A stretch of 64,000 nt of DNA from Aedes albopictus (GCF_035046485.1 NC_085137.1:380494706-380558705); one strand, 5' to 3'. Numbered from the stretch's first letter, positions 32,864 to 44,467 are shown. Notes: generated from the letters alone by a model not told the origin. A program made the numbers and translations.

Positions 32864-33453
32864 TAACACACATTCGCATTACAATACTGCCGACGTCGTT
32901 GTAAATGGTTAGCACAAGGTTACCTGGTCCTCGGGGAAATCGTGCACCTGCTGTACAACACGCAGTGTTTTCAAGTTTTTTTTGGTTCACAATGCTACAA
33001 ATTCATAGTTTTAGGATTAGCTTTTCATTTACCGTAAAATGGGGTAACTTGCAACACTTTTCGACTTTGAAGCAATATCATTGTAAATCGAAACATTTGA
33101 AACATCCTGTGAAGCATCTTGTACGCTAATTACACCGAGTAGAATACTATGCAGTACTTGGTTTACCAAAATACGTTGCAACCTAATCAGGAGGTGCGAA
33201 ATACATGCTTGTTGCAAGTTTCCCCATCTGTGGGGTAACTTGCAACATAGGACATGAAGCCAAGTTTAGTTTTTATCATTAAACAGCACTAACATTCTAG
33301 TATATAGTCGTATTGTTAATTTTTCATGTTGTGCATGAAACATACCATGAAAAGATGTACACTAACCAATTGACATATATTTTTTCATGAAAGCGAGAGT
33401 ATATCGTTAAGCAACAGGTCTCACGTCCCTCAAACACAAAATATATATATATT

Positions 33454-34158
33454 AGCCTGGTACACGGTTTATATGGGAAAATATAAAAAATGGAAAAACT
33501 TCAACTCCTGTATATTTTTTGAGCTCCATTTTGGTCCCATATCAACTGTGAAAAATTTCAGATCGATCGAAGAAACTATATTTTAGCGCCCGCCATTCTT
33601 AGTTTTTCATACGATTTACTATGGGGAAAATTTACTTCTTCAAAGAAAAATCACTTGCGGTCACCCATTGATCCCTAAAAATAAGTCGTTGAATGATTTC
33701 TGTAGATAACTTCACTAGGAATCAGACCACCGAAGACCGCAAAGCGATGCGACATTCGTGGAAAAAGTTATTAAGCCTTACCCGATCGATAAAATGACGA
33801 GATTTTATTATTTATTGTTATTCCTTACGTGTTAAACAGCGTGGGCATGTCATTCGGTTTTCAGTCAATAACTTTTTCCACATGCCTTAGATCGCTTTGC
33901 GGTCTTCAGAGGGTTTGTTCCTCGTAAAATTTCCAATAGAAATCATTCATCGATACATTTTTAGAGGTTAAGGGGCAACCTGTGGTGATTTTTCTTTAAA
34001 AAAGTGATTTTCCCCATAGTAAATCGTATGCAAATTTAAAACGGCTGGCGCTAAAATATAGTTTCTCCGATCGAGCTGAAATTTTGCACAGTTGATATGG
34101 GGCCAAAATGGAACTCAAAAAGTGTACAGGAGTAAAATGTCTTTTGGTGTCCCACACT
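33454..34158. mobile_element. 0.7-kb foldback inserted in a (TA)n tract
   Basis: The left arm, from AGCCTGGTACAC, and the right arm, ending GTGTCCCACACT, are long inverted copies. Paired segments include CTTTGCGGTCTTC/GAAGACCGCAAAG and ACTATGGGGAAAA/TTTTCCCCATAGT. (TA)n tracts flank both sides (33440-33453, 34159-34176), so a TA target is likely. Non-coding. Confidence 0.8.
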
Positions 34159-34364
34159 AATATATATATATATATGATTCTCGTGACTTAGAACTCATTA
34201 CAAAATGTCAACAATGATTATTGTCATTTCTTGAAAAGGTAGAGTGAGTCATCTTCAAGTAGTTTTCAGTTTGAAGTGGTGTTTGGCAATTTCAGCTAAA
34301 TTAACATGATTGAAACACACCTATTCTACTTTGTAAATGTCAAACTCGCTAATTTGGGTATTAA

Positions 34365-34565
34365 GGTGAATATATAACGAAGCCACACCTCGAATTTTCA
34401 AGAGCACAAATCTGAAGATCCGAATTTCGGTTTGAGCTGAAAAGTTGATCGATTGGTCACCACCAGCGGGTGGTCAATCGATCAACTTTTCAGCTCAAAC
34501 CGGCATTCGGTTTTTCAGATTTGTGCTCTTGAAAATTCGAGGTGTGGCTTCGTTATATATTCACC
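34365..34565. mobile_element. 201-bp TTAA-flanked near-perfect palindrome
   Basis: TTAA lies at 34361-34364 and 34566-34569. The ends GGTGAATATATAACGAAGCC and its exact inverse bound arms of about 95 bp that differ at only a few positions. The TTAA target suggests mobilisation by a piggyBac or other TTAA-specific transposase. Confidence 0.9.
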
Positions 34566-34925
34566 TTAAACTGAAATAATTTACTCCATCCATTCAGAAT
34601 TGATGTTGGTGATTGCTTTACAGCGTTCATAAACAAAAATTGATCTTTTAACATGATGAAACATGAATGAAACTTCAAAATGTGGTATTTCCTAACAATG
34701 TAACGTGACCTTCAAGTGCAAAAAAAAAATGTAAAAAATGAATTGTCATTTGAAAATAACCGCGTTACGTAATCAATAAATGATCCATTTCGGTTATTTC
34801 TGTCAAATATATCGTGAAATGAAGATAAATAATAGAAGGTTTCGTCAAATTCAGCTGTTGCAAGTTACCCCACAGTGGTTGTCGATTCTAATAATGATTT
34901 TTTGCATTACTTAGTCGATAAGTTT

Positions 34926-35141
34926 GGAGCCGGGTCACAACGTCCGAGGCCATACAGTCCCGGACATTAAGTAGCGTTTTTTTTTGCGAAATAGCGTCCA
35001 AAAGTTTGGATGCGTCATAATATCCTATGTGCCTTCTTTCCTTGGACTTCGTGGCGTATCTGCAAGTTCGGACGTTATGCCCCGGAAAAATGCGCCATAA
35101 AGTCCTGGGACTTTATGGCCTCGGACGTTATGATACTGCGC
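34926..35141. mobile_element. 216-bp MITE with 10-bp TSD (Mutator-like?)
   Basis: The duplication CGATAAGTTT lies at 34916-34925 and 35142-35151. The terminal repeats share AACGTCCGAGGCCATA, with more variable outer 16-17 bases. A 9-10-bp duplication is typical of Mutator-like elements, which is why I suggest that superfamily; the evidence is only structural. The frame at 35027-35284 crosses the right end and is not a gene. Confidence 0.75.
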
Positions 35142-35490
35142 CGATAAGTTTATCAAACTTTTATCGTTTAGCTAAGCTTACTATTAGGTACCCTAACTGC
35201 AAGCAAGGTCATCAGACTTATCGCACTTACCATAAGGGAGAGGTCAAGCACGATTTTCATACTTGTTTTTATGGCATAAAATGAGCAATCCGTTTTAACA
35301 GTGTAGCTAAACCATAAACAAAGAAACAAAGCTAATTTTTATACTAAATCGATCTTTGATACACATAATCTCTATAACCGAAATAGTAGGGCATACTAGT
35401 TAGTACTATTATTAGAAAATGCTTCACATTTAGTGTATGTCATCATGTTGCAAGTTACACCGCTGTTGCAAGTAACCCCGCTTGACGGTA

Positions 35491-36050
35491 ACTTTTTCTT
35501 ATAATTTCTTACGTATTTAATTCAAAAACTCTAGCACTCGGGCCATTCAATATATTTTTCTTCCACGGTATCTTCTCCTACTGTAACAATTAAGAAAAAA
35601 TAGGCTTTAATATTTTTAGTAAAACACATAACTACCGCACACGCACTTTAACTTTTTGGATCGTCTAACAATGACGATTTAGTCGACACTTGGGTTTGAA
35701 TTCCTGATAAAAAAACACGTCTGACTCTTCGAACGATCGAGTTGAGAAGATCTGATCTTTCCACTGTATCACGCGATGCCAAGCCCCTTTTTTACTATTG
35801 TTCTAGAAAAAACATCAAATCAGTTGAGGGCTGAACTGATGAATCTGTTTGATCATAGGTTTCAAGTGATGAGATCCTCGAAACAACATCGCCATCCGAG
35901 AGATTTAAATTTGCGGTTTTCATCTCCCACCGCTTGGGGCGCTCGTGGTACTTAAAGGAATAAACCCTTGCTAGCCCCATGCGTTAACTTCTGTGTTTTT
36001 CGTCTTAGCGAAAGTGGAAAAAGTTTTTAAAATAATGAATCAGTGTTTTT
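35491..36050. other. Unclassified intron sequence
   Basis: No transposon terminus or gene is recognised. The minus frame at 35795-35980 has no domain. Confidence 0.4.
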
Positions 36051-37265
36051 CTTGTAACAACGTTACACTGGAGATCTCAGGGGCATTTTAGAGGGCTTTA
36101 GAGAGTACGTGGAGGTCTCATTATGGGGTCCCCGGGAATTTCAAGGAGGTTTTCTTTTTTTAATTTCTTTAAATTCGTGAATTTTATTTCAGAGCTATTT
36201 CTTCACATATGTCAAGCAGGTTTCAAAGGCGTTACTAGGATACCTGGAGGTTTCAGGTGTCACAGAGGCGTTTCAGGTGTGCACAGGGGAGTTTCAGGGA
36301 GTCTCAGAGGTGTTCCAGGTTGTCTCCGGGATGTTTCCTGGGGTCTCAGAGGCGTTCCACAGGCGCTTTGGAGGGTATCAGGGGTGTTTCAGAGAGTCCA
36401 AGGAGCTGAATAGGGTTTCAGGGGATACCAGCCCAAGTGTCATATTGATGGTCAGTTAGTCTTGTAGCAGTTTTCAATACCGCCATAAAACCTAATACCT
36501 TTTATTTTAGTTTTTATGATGGTTTCAAGAACCACTTCTAGACTTTTTGACTAGAAAATGTTACTTGGGAGGAGGTCTCAGAGTTGCTTCTGGGGGTCTC
36601 AAGGGCTTTAACGGAAATCCAAAGGGATTTCAGAGAGTTTGCAAGGGCGTTCGGGGGTATCTGGAGGTTTCATAGGCATTTAACGGAGTTTCAGGACGCT
36701 TCCAGAGGAGTCAAGGACGTTTCAGGACGTCTGAGGACGCTTCTGAGGAGCTTCTGAGGCTTGTCAGGGGGTCCCATTTGAGTTTCCGGGGGATTCCAGG
36801 GGTCTGAGGGGCGTTTCATGGGGTCTCAAAGACGTTTCAGGGGTCCCAGAAGGATTCAGGGGTCTGGGGTCATGGGGTCATGGGCTTTTCAGGATATCAC
36901 AAGTGGTTTCACGGGGTTCCAGGAGCGTTTCAGGGGAGTACCTGAAGGTCTCGGTGGCGTTTCAGGGGGTCTCAGGGAGTTAATGAATAGTTTCTGGTGG
37001 TCTCTACGATGTTTCAGAAGGTTTCTGAAGTGTTCTATGAGGCTCAGAAGCATTTAAGAGGATCTCAGAGATGTTTCAGAGGTTCAAAGGGTTTCGGGAT
37101 AATTCTAGGAGGTCCTACCTTCCTAAACCTTTTAAAAACGCCTCTGAAACCCATTAACACGAAACAACAAGTAATGCCCTTAGAAGGCTTCTGAAGGATC
37201 GTTTTTAAAATCTCTTGAAACGCCCCTGAACTCCCTAAAACCCTCCAAAACTCGGAAACGCTCGT
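36051..37265 (+). repeat. G-rich ~21-bp degenerate repeat
   Basis: Units like GTTTCAGGGAGTCTCAGAGG follow one another at 21-bp spacing between 36245 and 36400 and again after 36575. Towards 37130-37260 the repeat appears in inverse orientation. A MITE interrupts it at 36432-36569. All plus frames at 36123-37194 come from this repeat (period 21, divisible by 3). Confidence 0.8.
36432..36569. mobile_element. 138-bp MITE, CCCAAG termini, 2-bp TSD
   Basis: The ends CCCAAGTGTCAT and the inverse of CCCAAGTAACAT are flanked by AG on both sides. It is inserted in the 21-bp repeat, so the boundaries are clear. It belongs with the elements at 4623, 22368 and 59710 by terminus. Confidence 0.75.
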
Positions 37266-38678
37266 AACCAATGGTAGGAATACACACTTGCAAAGAGTTA
37301 TACTTACATGCATTTTTTTTTAGTATTGATTTGATGATTAAAGTTTATGAAAAGAGAACCTCAAAATTCACAGAGTTGTTATCTTTCAAGAATTTTTTTT
37401 TATTGAAATTATGAAGAAGACACATGGTCCTCTCTGACTTAACGTCGACCAATTGCAAGCAAGAAAAACCAGAAATTGCCATTTTTCATTGGGAAACCAA
37501 TACATTTTCCGTGGGTTTGCCTGTCTGGCTTCTTGATGTTTTATGCAAACATAGCTTGACAGCATTCACCTATGGTAATGATCAAATCACATTCATGAAA
37601 GATTTTATGAGTTGGGCCATGTTACTCCACTTTGGCATTTCAAACTTAGTTCATATGCTGATTTATCGACCGTATTCTATTAATAACTTGATGATTTTGT
37701 GGCTATATCGGTCTCTTTCTACTCATAGTATAAGGGAGTAGAGATCAAAGTGGATAATGAAATGGTACATATGATAGAATTCGCTAGGTAGCGAACAAGT
37801 GTGAAAATTTTATAGAAGGTGAAATTAGGCAAGTAGGACATGTATTGAACGAATACATCGAATGCGTGAAACTTCTGCCGTGCGACCTGTGCTTTTAAAC
37901 AGATCGGCTTGGTTGGTAGTTCATATCACCTTACCAAGACTGGCAAAAGTTTCAGGCACCCGACTGCCTATGTATTGTTCTGTTTTCATCACAAATTCGT
38001 TAGGAACAACTCGCTGACGTAGTGTACGGTTTGGTTCAAAAATTATCCTAATGTACATGGAGGGTTAATTTATACGGCAACCTCCAAGTATGTTTTAATT
38101 GTGTTTTCGTATCTGAAACTTTTGTTCCTGTGGCTCTTATCTAGCTTTTAGGGGTCGGTTAATTCACTTTTTGACACTTCTTCGATTCAGGATATCCTTG
38201 GTCATTAGTCATGCATTACGGTGAATGAACCTGAAATTTATAATACTGTATTGCCGTGCCAAACTTAATTCGTTAGACATCATAATCTTCTAAGGAATCG
38301 AGCCACAACATCCATCCCTCAGAAGTCACCCAACATTCAACTCCTTCTACACTTCTATCAAGATCAAAAAGCACGCACGCAGTCCTGCTGCCCATTTACC
38401 AAGCAGGAAGCAACCCCTAATTGAGTTTGCTCAATCAGGCTCGGCTAAACGGCAGCGAATTACCACGTTATCGGCACCTCCCATCATCGCTCCCAAATCT
38501 CCCCTCCTCGCTTCCATTCAGCTAGTATGTGGTTGCGTGTTTGCATCTTGATTCTTGAATTTGCGATGATAAGTGGCCGGCCCATGGCAAGGAGGAGGAA
38601 AACCCCATCAAATTGAACCACTTACTGACACGTCTATAGGTATGGGTCGCCCGTGTTGTCGTGCCCGTGCGGACTTAC
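37266..38678. other. Intron sequence upstream of CNG exon
   Basis: Nothing is recognised. The stretch is free of minisatellite. Frames at 37424-37741 and 38573-38761 show no domain, the latter being antisense to the exon edge. Confidence 0.45.
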
Positions 38679-38830
38679 CTTTAATTTATCAGGAAGACAT
38701 GATACTGCTCTCTCCTCGTCTGAACACTTTTGCGTCAGCCAGAGATAGTCGAACCATTTGATCACCTTCACCTGGAGATGATTGGGAACCCGTCTCATGC
38801 GCATGTAGGTCTTGACACCGTCGAGCTTGG
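38679..38830 (-). CDS. CngA: CNG channel exon: C-linker
   Basis: The 152-bp exon (2 + 50 codons) encodes the C-linker that couples nucleotide binding to the pore, with RMRRVPNHLQVKVIKWFDYL and CSDEERAVSCLPDKLK. This pattern is characteristic of CNG channels (KWFDYLW, LPDKLRAEIAI). The acceptor AG is at 38831-38832 and the donor GTAAGT follows Lys at 38678-38673. The next exon (30792-30933) starts with AEIAIN in the same frame. Upstream exons with the transmembrane segments and pore would lie at higher coordinates; I did not find them up to 64000, implying an intron over 25 kb. The symbol follows the best recalled match and the paralogue is uncertain. Confidence 0.92.
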
Positions 38831-38832
38831 CT

Positions 38833-39359
38833 GCACTCGGGCAGGGACGATGGGGAAAAGAGAATAAAAGCAATTGATTAAAATCGGGTTCCGGTGTGGG
38901 ACGGTTGAAGGAGTTGGATCTGGATGGTCGAAACGGGGGTGATGAGTTTGAGTTTGTGTAGTATTGGTGGTGTATGATGTCCTCAGGAGAGCTATGCATC
39001 TATAAGTAGATTGCTATTGAGCGTTGATTAAACCCTCGGGAAGAAGAATACAAATGAAGCGCGTGGAATAAGGTAGCATCCATTTATTACGTAACATTGA
39101 ATTCGGCATTTTTTGACGATCCCCTCTGCCCTCCGTAATGGTTTCTTGTATGAAAATCTTAAAAATTGTGCATGGACCGTACTCCCTCTCTCTCTAGAGC
39201 GTAACGTAATTTGTGAACTGCGTCACATACTTTCTTTGTGGCGTAACATCCCTATTGAGTCAATGCTTGATCTATGACCACCCAACAAATAAATTATAAT
39301 CGTGATGCAGACCACCACGATGTGTATTTTCATATAATTAGTGGATCATATCATCTACC
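38833..39359. other. Intron sequence, possible MITE remnant
   Basis: ATCCATTTATTACGTAAC at about 39079 and an inverted-looking GCGTAACGTAAT at about 39200 suggest a degraded short element. Nothing else is recognised. Confidence 0.35.
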
Positions 39360-39372
39360 TAAGGTTACTATA

Positions 39373-39427
39373 AGAGACGAACCAGCCAAGGGCTGAAAGT
39401 CTCTCTAATAAAGACAAATCAATCAAT
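39373..39427 (+). mobile_element. 55-bp micro-retroposon, copy 2
   Basis: The TSD TAAGGTTACTATA lies at 39360-39372 and 39428-39440 (the match extends three bases if the boundary is shifted). The insert has an outer stem GAGAC/GTCTC, an inner stem CAGCC/GGCTG (perfect), AATAAAG and an (AATC)n tail. It starts at the same base as copy 1 and differs from it at only a few positions. Confidence 0.85.
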
Positions 39428-39705
39428 TAAGGTTACTATAAGATGCATTGCATATATTACCCTGCCCTACTATCAAATATCTCGAGACAACTGTGGGCAT
39501 GCTATGGATTCCACGGTTTCTAGTAACAACAGTTGTCGAACTAACAATCCTTCCCTTTCCCGATGATCGTATAGACGTGGCCGGCGCCGTTATTGACTCT
39601 AAAATATTGAACTCTCGAGTTGTGCACATTGAGAGTGTGTAACTAGTCTCAAGCAACATTCATTGGTTCTCAGTGCAACTTCGATTGTTCTGGTCAATCT
39701 CAGAG

Positions 39706-40108
39706 CAAGAATGGGAACACTCACTTGCAGAGAGTTACACTCACTTGATGTTTTCTCAGCTCAGAAGTGTGCAACCAAGAAATGATGTATGGACGACTTT
39801 TGCCTTATGGTTTTGTCTAAAAGTTTGCCGAATAGAGTAGGGGTCGCACACGCATACCGAAGTCGTGAAGGAGCTGCGAAGGCAACTCTCCACGAGGTGA
39901 ATGTAAATTACACTCACCTCGTGAAGAGTCGCTTTCGCAGCTCTGTCACGACTTTGATATGCGTGTGCAACCCCTAATCTATTCGGCAAACTTTTAGACA
40001 AAACCACAAGGCAAAAGTCGTCCATACACCATTCCTTGATTGCACGCTTCTGAGCTGAGAAACCAGCAAGTGAGTGTAACTCTCTGCAAGTGAGTGTTCC
40101 CATCCCTG
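39706..40108. mobile_element. hAT-like foldback MITE in LINE 3' end
   Basis: The 403-bp near-perfect palindrome has ends CA(G/A)G(G/A)ATGGGAACACTC. Its 8-bp flanks TCTCAGAG (39698-39705) and TCTCGGAG (40109-40116) differ at one base. hAT elements make 8-bp duplications and have CA(G)G ends. Mirror-image frames at 39756-40172 (-) and 39789-39977 (+) are palindrome translations. Confidence 0.8.
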
Positions 40109-40139
40109 TCTCGGAGTAGCAACTACGATGTGTACGGTT

Positions 40140-40163
40140 ATCTTTGCTTTGCTTTGCTTTCGC
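40140..40163 (+). repeat. (CTTTG)n tail
   Basis: About four CTTTG pentamers form the 3' tail of the LINE fragment. Confidence 0.8.
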
Positions 40164-40174
40164 CGAAAACAACC

Positions 40175-40569
40175 TGTTAACGTAAAATTAGTTAGATTTC
40201 CGATCAATTTGTAACCCTATAAGAAATTATTTCTCATTTGTATTTGTTTGACTATTTCTGTTGATGTATTAGCTAGATCAGATGAACTTCCGCTAGAGAA
40301 CTCATTCTCAGCTTCCTCTTTCGTCGTTTTAGTAGATAGATAAATTTCTAGATTCAGAATTGTAAAGTTAGTCTTGATCTCGAACTAGCGTGAAACAGAC
40401 GTGTTCACAAATCTTGTCGCGTTGTAATTTCGTTACAGTCAATAAAGTTGTTCAGTTTAATTTCGACTCCGCGAGTGTTTTTTCTGGGACCAATCCGGAA
40501 GAAAAGAAGAAACCCAGTTTCGTCAGCGCTATCCTTTTCCCCTCATCGGCCGCAGTAAGTTCCCCAACA
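40175..40569 (+). repeat. 5' LTR
   Basis: 395 bp with TG...CA ends. It contains AATAAA at 40441-40446, a likely polyadenylation signal. Two adjacent mismatches distinguish it from the 3' LTR. Confidence 0.95.
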
Positions 40570-40574
40570 TTGTT

Positions 40575-40592
40575 TGGTGCCGAAACCCGGGA
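40575..40592 (+). other. Primer-binding site, tRNA-Phe type
   Basis: TGGTGCCGAAACCCGGGA begins five bases after the 5' LTR. It is complementary to the 3' end expected for animal tRNA-Phe including CCA (from recalled tRNA sequence). It primes minus-strand DNA synthesis. Confidence 0.8.
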
Positions 40593-40902
40593 ATTTCGGC
40601 TGCGGATCATCGACTTTGGAGGTTAGCGTGGGTTTCGCCTGCCAGTCATCCCACTATTCGAGTGGAATCGTCGCACTTCGGGGCTTTGGACGCCCATTAG
40701 GACTCTTCGTCGGACTTCCAGGCAGTTCCAGAACAACGGACACTTTCCGGACGATATTGGACGCACATCGTTTGGTCACGGTCGAACACGTGGTCGTAGG
40801 TCAGCCAAGTGAGCACAGGGAAGTACCACTCCAACGAGCGGGTGAGTGACTAGCCTTTATAAATACACACTCTCACACTGCATTGAAGCAACACCAAGAA
40901 CA

Positions 40903-43900
40903 ATGGCGACTTCGGACTACGAGGATCCGGTTGCTCCGGCAACGCCTAACACAAAAGAGTGCAAACGTTTGATTATTCGTCGCAATAGCATTCTCGGCTC
41001 TACGAAGCTCATCGGAGCGTTTAACGAAAAGTATAATCCTGCTACTGATTATGCTCAAATTAAATTTCGTCTTGCAAAGCTTGATACTCTCTGGACCGAA
41101 TTTAACGAGGTTCAAGCTGAAATTGAATTGGAGTATGGGCTAACTGAAGAGCTTTCGGATGGAAAAGCGACGTTTGAAGATATGTACTATCGGTTGAAGG
41201 GATCACTGGACAGCAAACTAACCTTGAATAACACACCTTCCACATCCGCTGGTCATATCCCACCCCCTGTTGCTCCACCTACCCAGGCACTTGGTGTCCG
41301 CCTTCCTGAGCTCAAAATTCCTGAGTTCAAGGGAGATTTTGACGAGTGGATGAATTTTCATGATTTGTTCAACACACTCATCCACTCGAACCACCAACTT
41401 TCCGAGATTCAAAAATTCCAGTATTTGAAGGCAGTACTGAAGGGAGATGCGCTACGCCTCGTGCAGTCTCTGGCGGTGACAGCTACCAACTATGATATTG
41501 CGTGGGACCTCTTAAAGAAAAGGTTCGACAACAAGAACTTTTTAATCAAACAGCATTTCTCCGCTCTACTGTCCATGGCTCCAGTGAGAAAGGAGTCTTC
41601 GTCGGCACTTTCGGACCTCGCAGATGTCTTCGAGAAGCACATTGGTGTGCTTGACAAATTGGAAGGACCGGATGATCATTGGAATTCATTTCTGGTCGAG
41701 TTTCTCAGTAGCAAGCTTGATTCCGCATCACAAAAGGAATGGGAAAATCAATTACCCGACAACCAGCGACCAACATACAAGGATTTGGTTGCGTTCATCC
41801 ACAGGCGTTCCCGTGTTCTCCAATCTTTGACGCTCTCCCAATCTTCGCACACCACCAGCAAACCAGAACCACGATCCCCTCGAGTTCATGTGTCATCTCA
41901 CTCGGCTCTCACCACTGAGAGCTCCAAAGCTTGCATTGCGTGCCACAAAGGTTCACACTTTCTCTCGTCGTGTGACGAGTTTCTGAAGCTTTCACCGAAG
42001 CAGCGTTTCAATGTGGCCAAAAAGTACGGGTTGTGTTTGAATTGCCTGCGGTCCTCGCATTTAGTCAAGGACTGTCCATCTGGGAACTGTAGAACGTGCA
42101 ACAAGCGCCATCACACTTTGTTGCATATCAATGCTTCCACCACGTTGGCTGTTCTGGTTGACAGTCAGTCCAATCCACCCCCGCAACCCCAACATGCTTC
42201 ACAATCGGCTCCGGTCGTCGAGTCGTCTTCGTCGGTTCGAGCGTGCACTGCCGATCAGTCGCGCGTAGTCTCTCGGGAAATGAGACCCGGTTCGTCGCCG
42301 TCGGGAGGCCAAACCAAGTCGTTCGCTTCTCCGCCGTCGGTTACATCGTCAGGCTCCGCTCATGGGTCTTCGCCGGTGACGAGCTGCTCAGCAGTCACCC
42401 CCTCGTCCACATACGCTAAACGGATGAACTCTACGATATTCATGCTCACAGCCTACGTTAGGGTTCGTGACATTGATGGAAACTACTCGTTAGCTCGCGC
42501 TCTTTTGGATTCAGCATCCGAGCGAAACTTTGTGACCGAAAATCTCAGTCAACGAATGCGTCTCAAGCGAGAGAAATCAGACGTCAATGTGTACGGAATT
42601 GGCAACAGCGTACAGCATGTCTCTCAATCGGTTTCGGTCAACCTGTCTTCTCGAGTAGGTTCCTTTAGCGCTAGCATCGACTTCCTAGTGCTTCCCAGCT
42701 TGACCCGAATCTTGCCCTCCACAAACGTAGACATTTCGAACTGGGTAGTACCTCGAAACCTCCCATTAGCAGATCCCAAATTTAACGTCCCCCTCGGTAT
42801 CGACATGATTATTGGCGTACAATGGTTCTTCACACTATTTGAAGATGATCAAATCTCTTTGGGTCCCCAGCTCCCTATACTACGCAAAACAGTATTTGGA
42901 TACGCTGTAGCTGGTGATCATGCGACCACCGAGCCAATCAAAACAGTCGTGTGTAATGCAGCGCTCACGATCGACAAGCTGACTGTCGCAGTGCAAAGAT
43001 TCTGGGAGGTAGAAAGTTTTGAGGAAGGGAAAGCATTGTCGCTGGAGGAACAGTATTGCGAAGACCATTTTCGAAGCACCCACTCAAGAGCCCCTGACGG
43101 TCGGTATGTTGTTCGATTGCCGATTCGCGAAGAAATGTTGTCGGAACTCGGAGAGTCGTTACCAGTCGCTCGTCGAAGGTTCCAAGCAATGGAGAGAAAA
43201 TTTCTCACCAACGCAATGCTACATAGTGACTACAGTCAGTTCATGGAAGAGTATGAGTCGCTAGGACACATGGAAGCGGTCGAACCGGATTTGTCCACTC
43301 CACACTTCTTCCTCCCGCACCATGCGATCATTCGACCGGACAGCACGACGACCAAGACCCGAGTCGTTTTTGATGGGTCGTGTCGGTCTGCAAACAATCT
43401 CTCGCTCAACGATATTTGCTACGTAGGTCCAACGGTCCAACTACCCCTTCTCGCAACGAGTATGAATTTTCGCATGACCAAGTACGTCATCACCGCCGAT
43501 GCCGAAAAAATGTACAGGCAGATCTGGGTACACGACTCCGATCGTGCTCTGCAGCAAATTGTGTGGAGAAAGTATCAGAGCCAAGAGCTGAGAGCCTACC
43601 AACTCAACACTGTGACCTACGGTACAGCATGTGCGCCGTTTCTCGCAACTCGCGTTTTGAACCAACTTGCTGATGATGAGAAGGAGAAGTTCCCGTTGGC
43701 AGTTAGACTGGTGAAGCGTTCATTCTATGTCGACGATTGCTTGGCTGGAGATGACGACAAGCACCGCATGATGGACAGTTGTGACCAGTTGATAGGACTA
43801 CTCGGATCTGGTGGCTTCGTTCTGAGAAAATGGAGCTCCAACGATCCCGATATTCTCTCTCGTATCCCCGAAAATCTCAGGGACAATCGTGACGACCTAG

Positions 43901-44124
43901 AAATTGACAAATCATGCTCGGTCAAAACACTAGGTCTGCTCTGGCACCCTCAAATTGATTGCTTCGGATTTAAGGTGCCAACTGTCTCGTCGTCAGAACC
44001 GGTCACGAAGCGGATTGCCTTGTCAGAGATGTCCAGACTATTCGATCCCATGGGCCTAGTGGGATCAGTGATTGTATCCGCAAAAATCTTTCTGCAGTCA
44101 CTTTGGTCCAATTCGTTCACTTGA
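40903..44124 (+). pseudogene. Gag, protease and reverse transcriptase part
   Basis: Residue numbers count from the ATG at 40903. A DUF1759-like Gag core (LPELKIPEFKGDFDEWMNF) begins at about 135. Cysteine-histidine knuckles start at 344 (CIACHKGSH) and 378 (CLNC...C...H). A DUF1758-type aspartic protease has LLDSAS with its Asp at 536. Reverse transcriptase follows, with SLNDICYVGP at about 835 and the catalytic YVDD at 942 (43726-43737), then a peptidase A17/Pao-type region. A TGA at 44122 ends the frame before RNase H. Gag packages RNA in virus-like particles, and the enzymes copy it to DNA. Confidence 0.92.
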
Positions 44125-44467
44125 GACAGCGTGTTGCCGCAGGAGTACCAGGACTGGTGGAAATCGTTCAGGAAGGAAATCGAGACTTTGTCCGCCCTAA
44201 AAGTTCCAAGAAAAGTTCTGATCGATAATTTCGTCCACGTCGAGTTGCATTGTTTTGCAGATGCATCCGACAAAGCATACGGATGTTGCCTTTATGTGAA
44301 ATCTATCGATAGATGTGGGAAATCAACTTGCAATCTCCTCATCTCGAAGTCCAGAGTATCCCCCCTAACACGACAATCAACACCTCGTCTCCAATTGTGT
44401 GCAGCTGTGATGGCAGCACAGTTGGCTGATAGCGTTAAAAAAATCAATCGACCTGTCCTGTTCCACC
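44125..44467 (+). pseudogene. RNase H region
   Basis: This is the same frame as the upstream part, after the stop. It carries HCFADASDKAYGCCLYV, the RNase H start with its first catalytic Asp. The frame is lost near 44467, and homology (a tDSxxVLHW-like segment) continues one frame over. Confidence 0.85.

Larger units (their letters stand above)
33032..35488. mobile_element. TA-flanked DNA element hosting three nested insertions
   Basis: The termini are CCGTAAAATGGGGTAACTTG (from 33032) and the inverse of CCGTCAAGCGGGGTTACTTG (to 35488). TA lies at 33030-33031 and 35489-35490. Further GTTGCAAGTTACCCCAC-type subterminal repeats occur at about 33213, 33232, 34857 and 35449. The interior contains three unrelated elements (33454-34158, 34365-34565, 34926-35141). 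Without them it would be about 1.3 kb. No transposase is recognised. TA targeting suggests Tc1/mariner mobilisation. Confidence 0.75.
39445..40169 (+). mobile_element. LINE 3' end, (CTTTG)n tail, split by a MITE
   Basis: The left part (about 39455-39697) carries the GACGTGGCCGGCGCCGTTATTG block shared in essence with 53690-53972. The right part (40117-40169) continues with GTAGCAACTACGATGTGTAC and ends in a (CTTTG)n run. In the related copy at 53.9 kb the two parts are adjacent, which shows that the foldback at 39706-40108 was inserted later. 5'-truncated and non-coding. Confidence 0.75.

Noticed and set aside
36123..37194. Several overlapping plus-strand frames rich in Gly, Val, Ser and Phe
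   Set aside because: They translate the 21-bp G-rich repeat, have no start context or splice logic, and are interrupted by a MITE.
39756..40172. 138-residue minus-strand frame and its plus-strand twin
   Set aside because: They are mirror translations of the hAT-like palindrome at 39706-40108.
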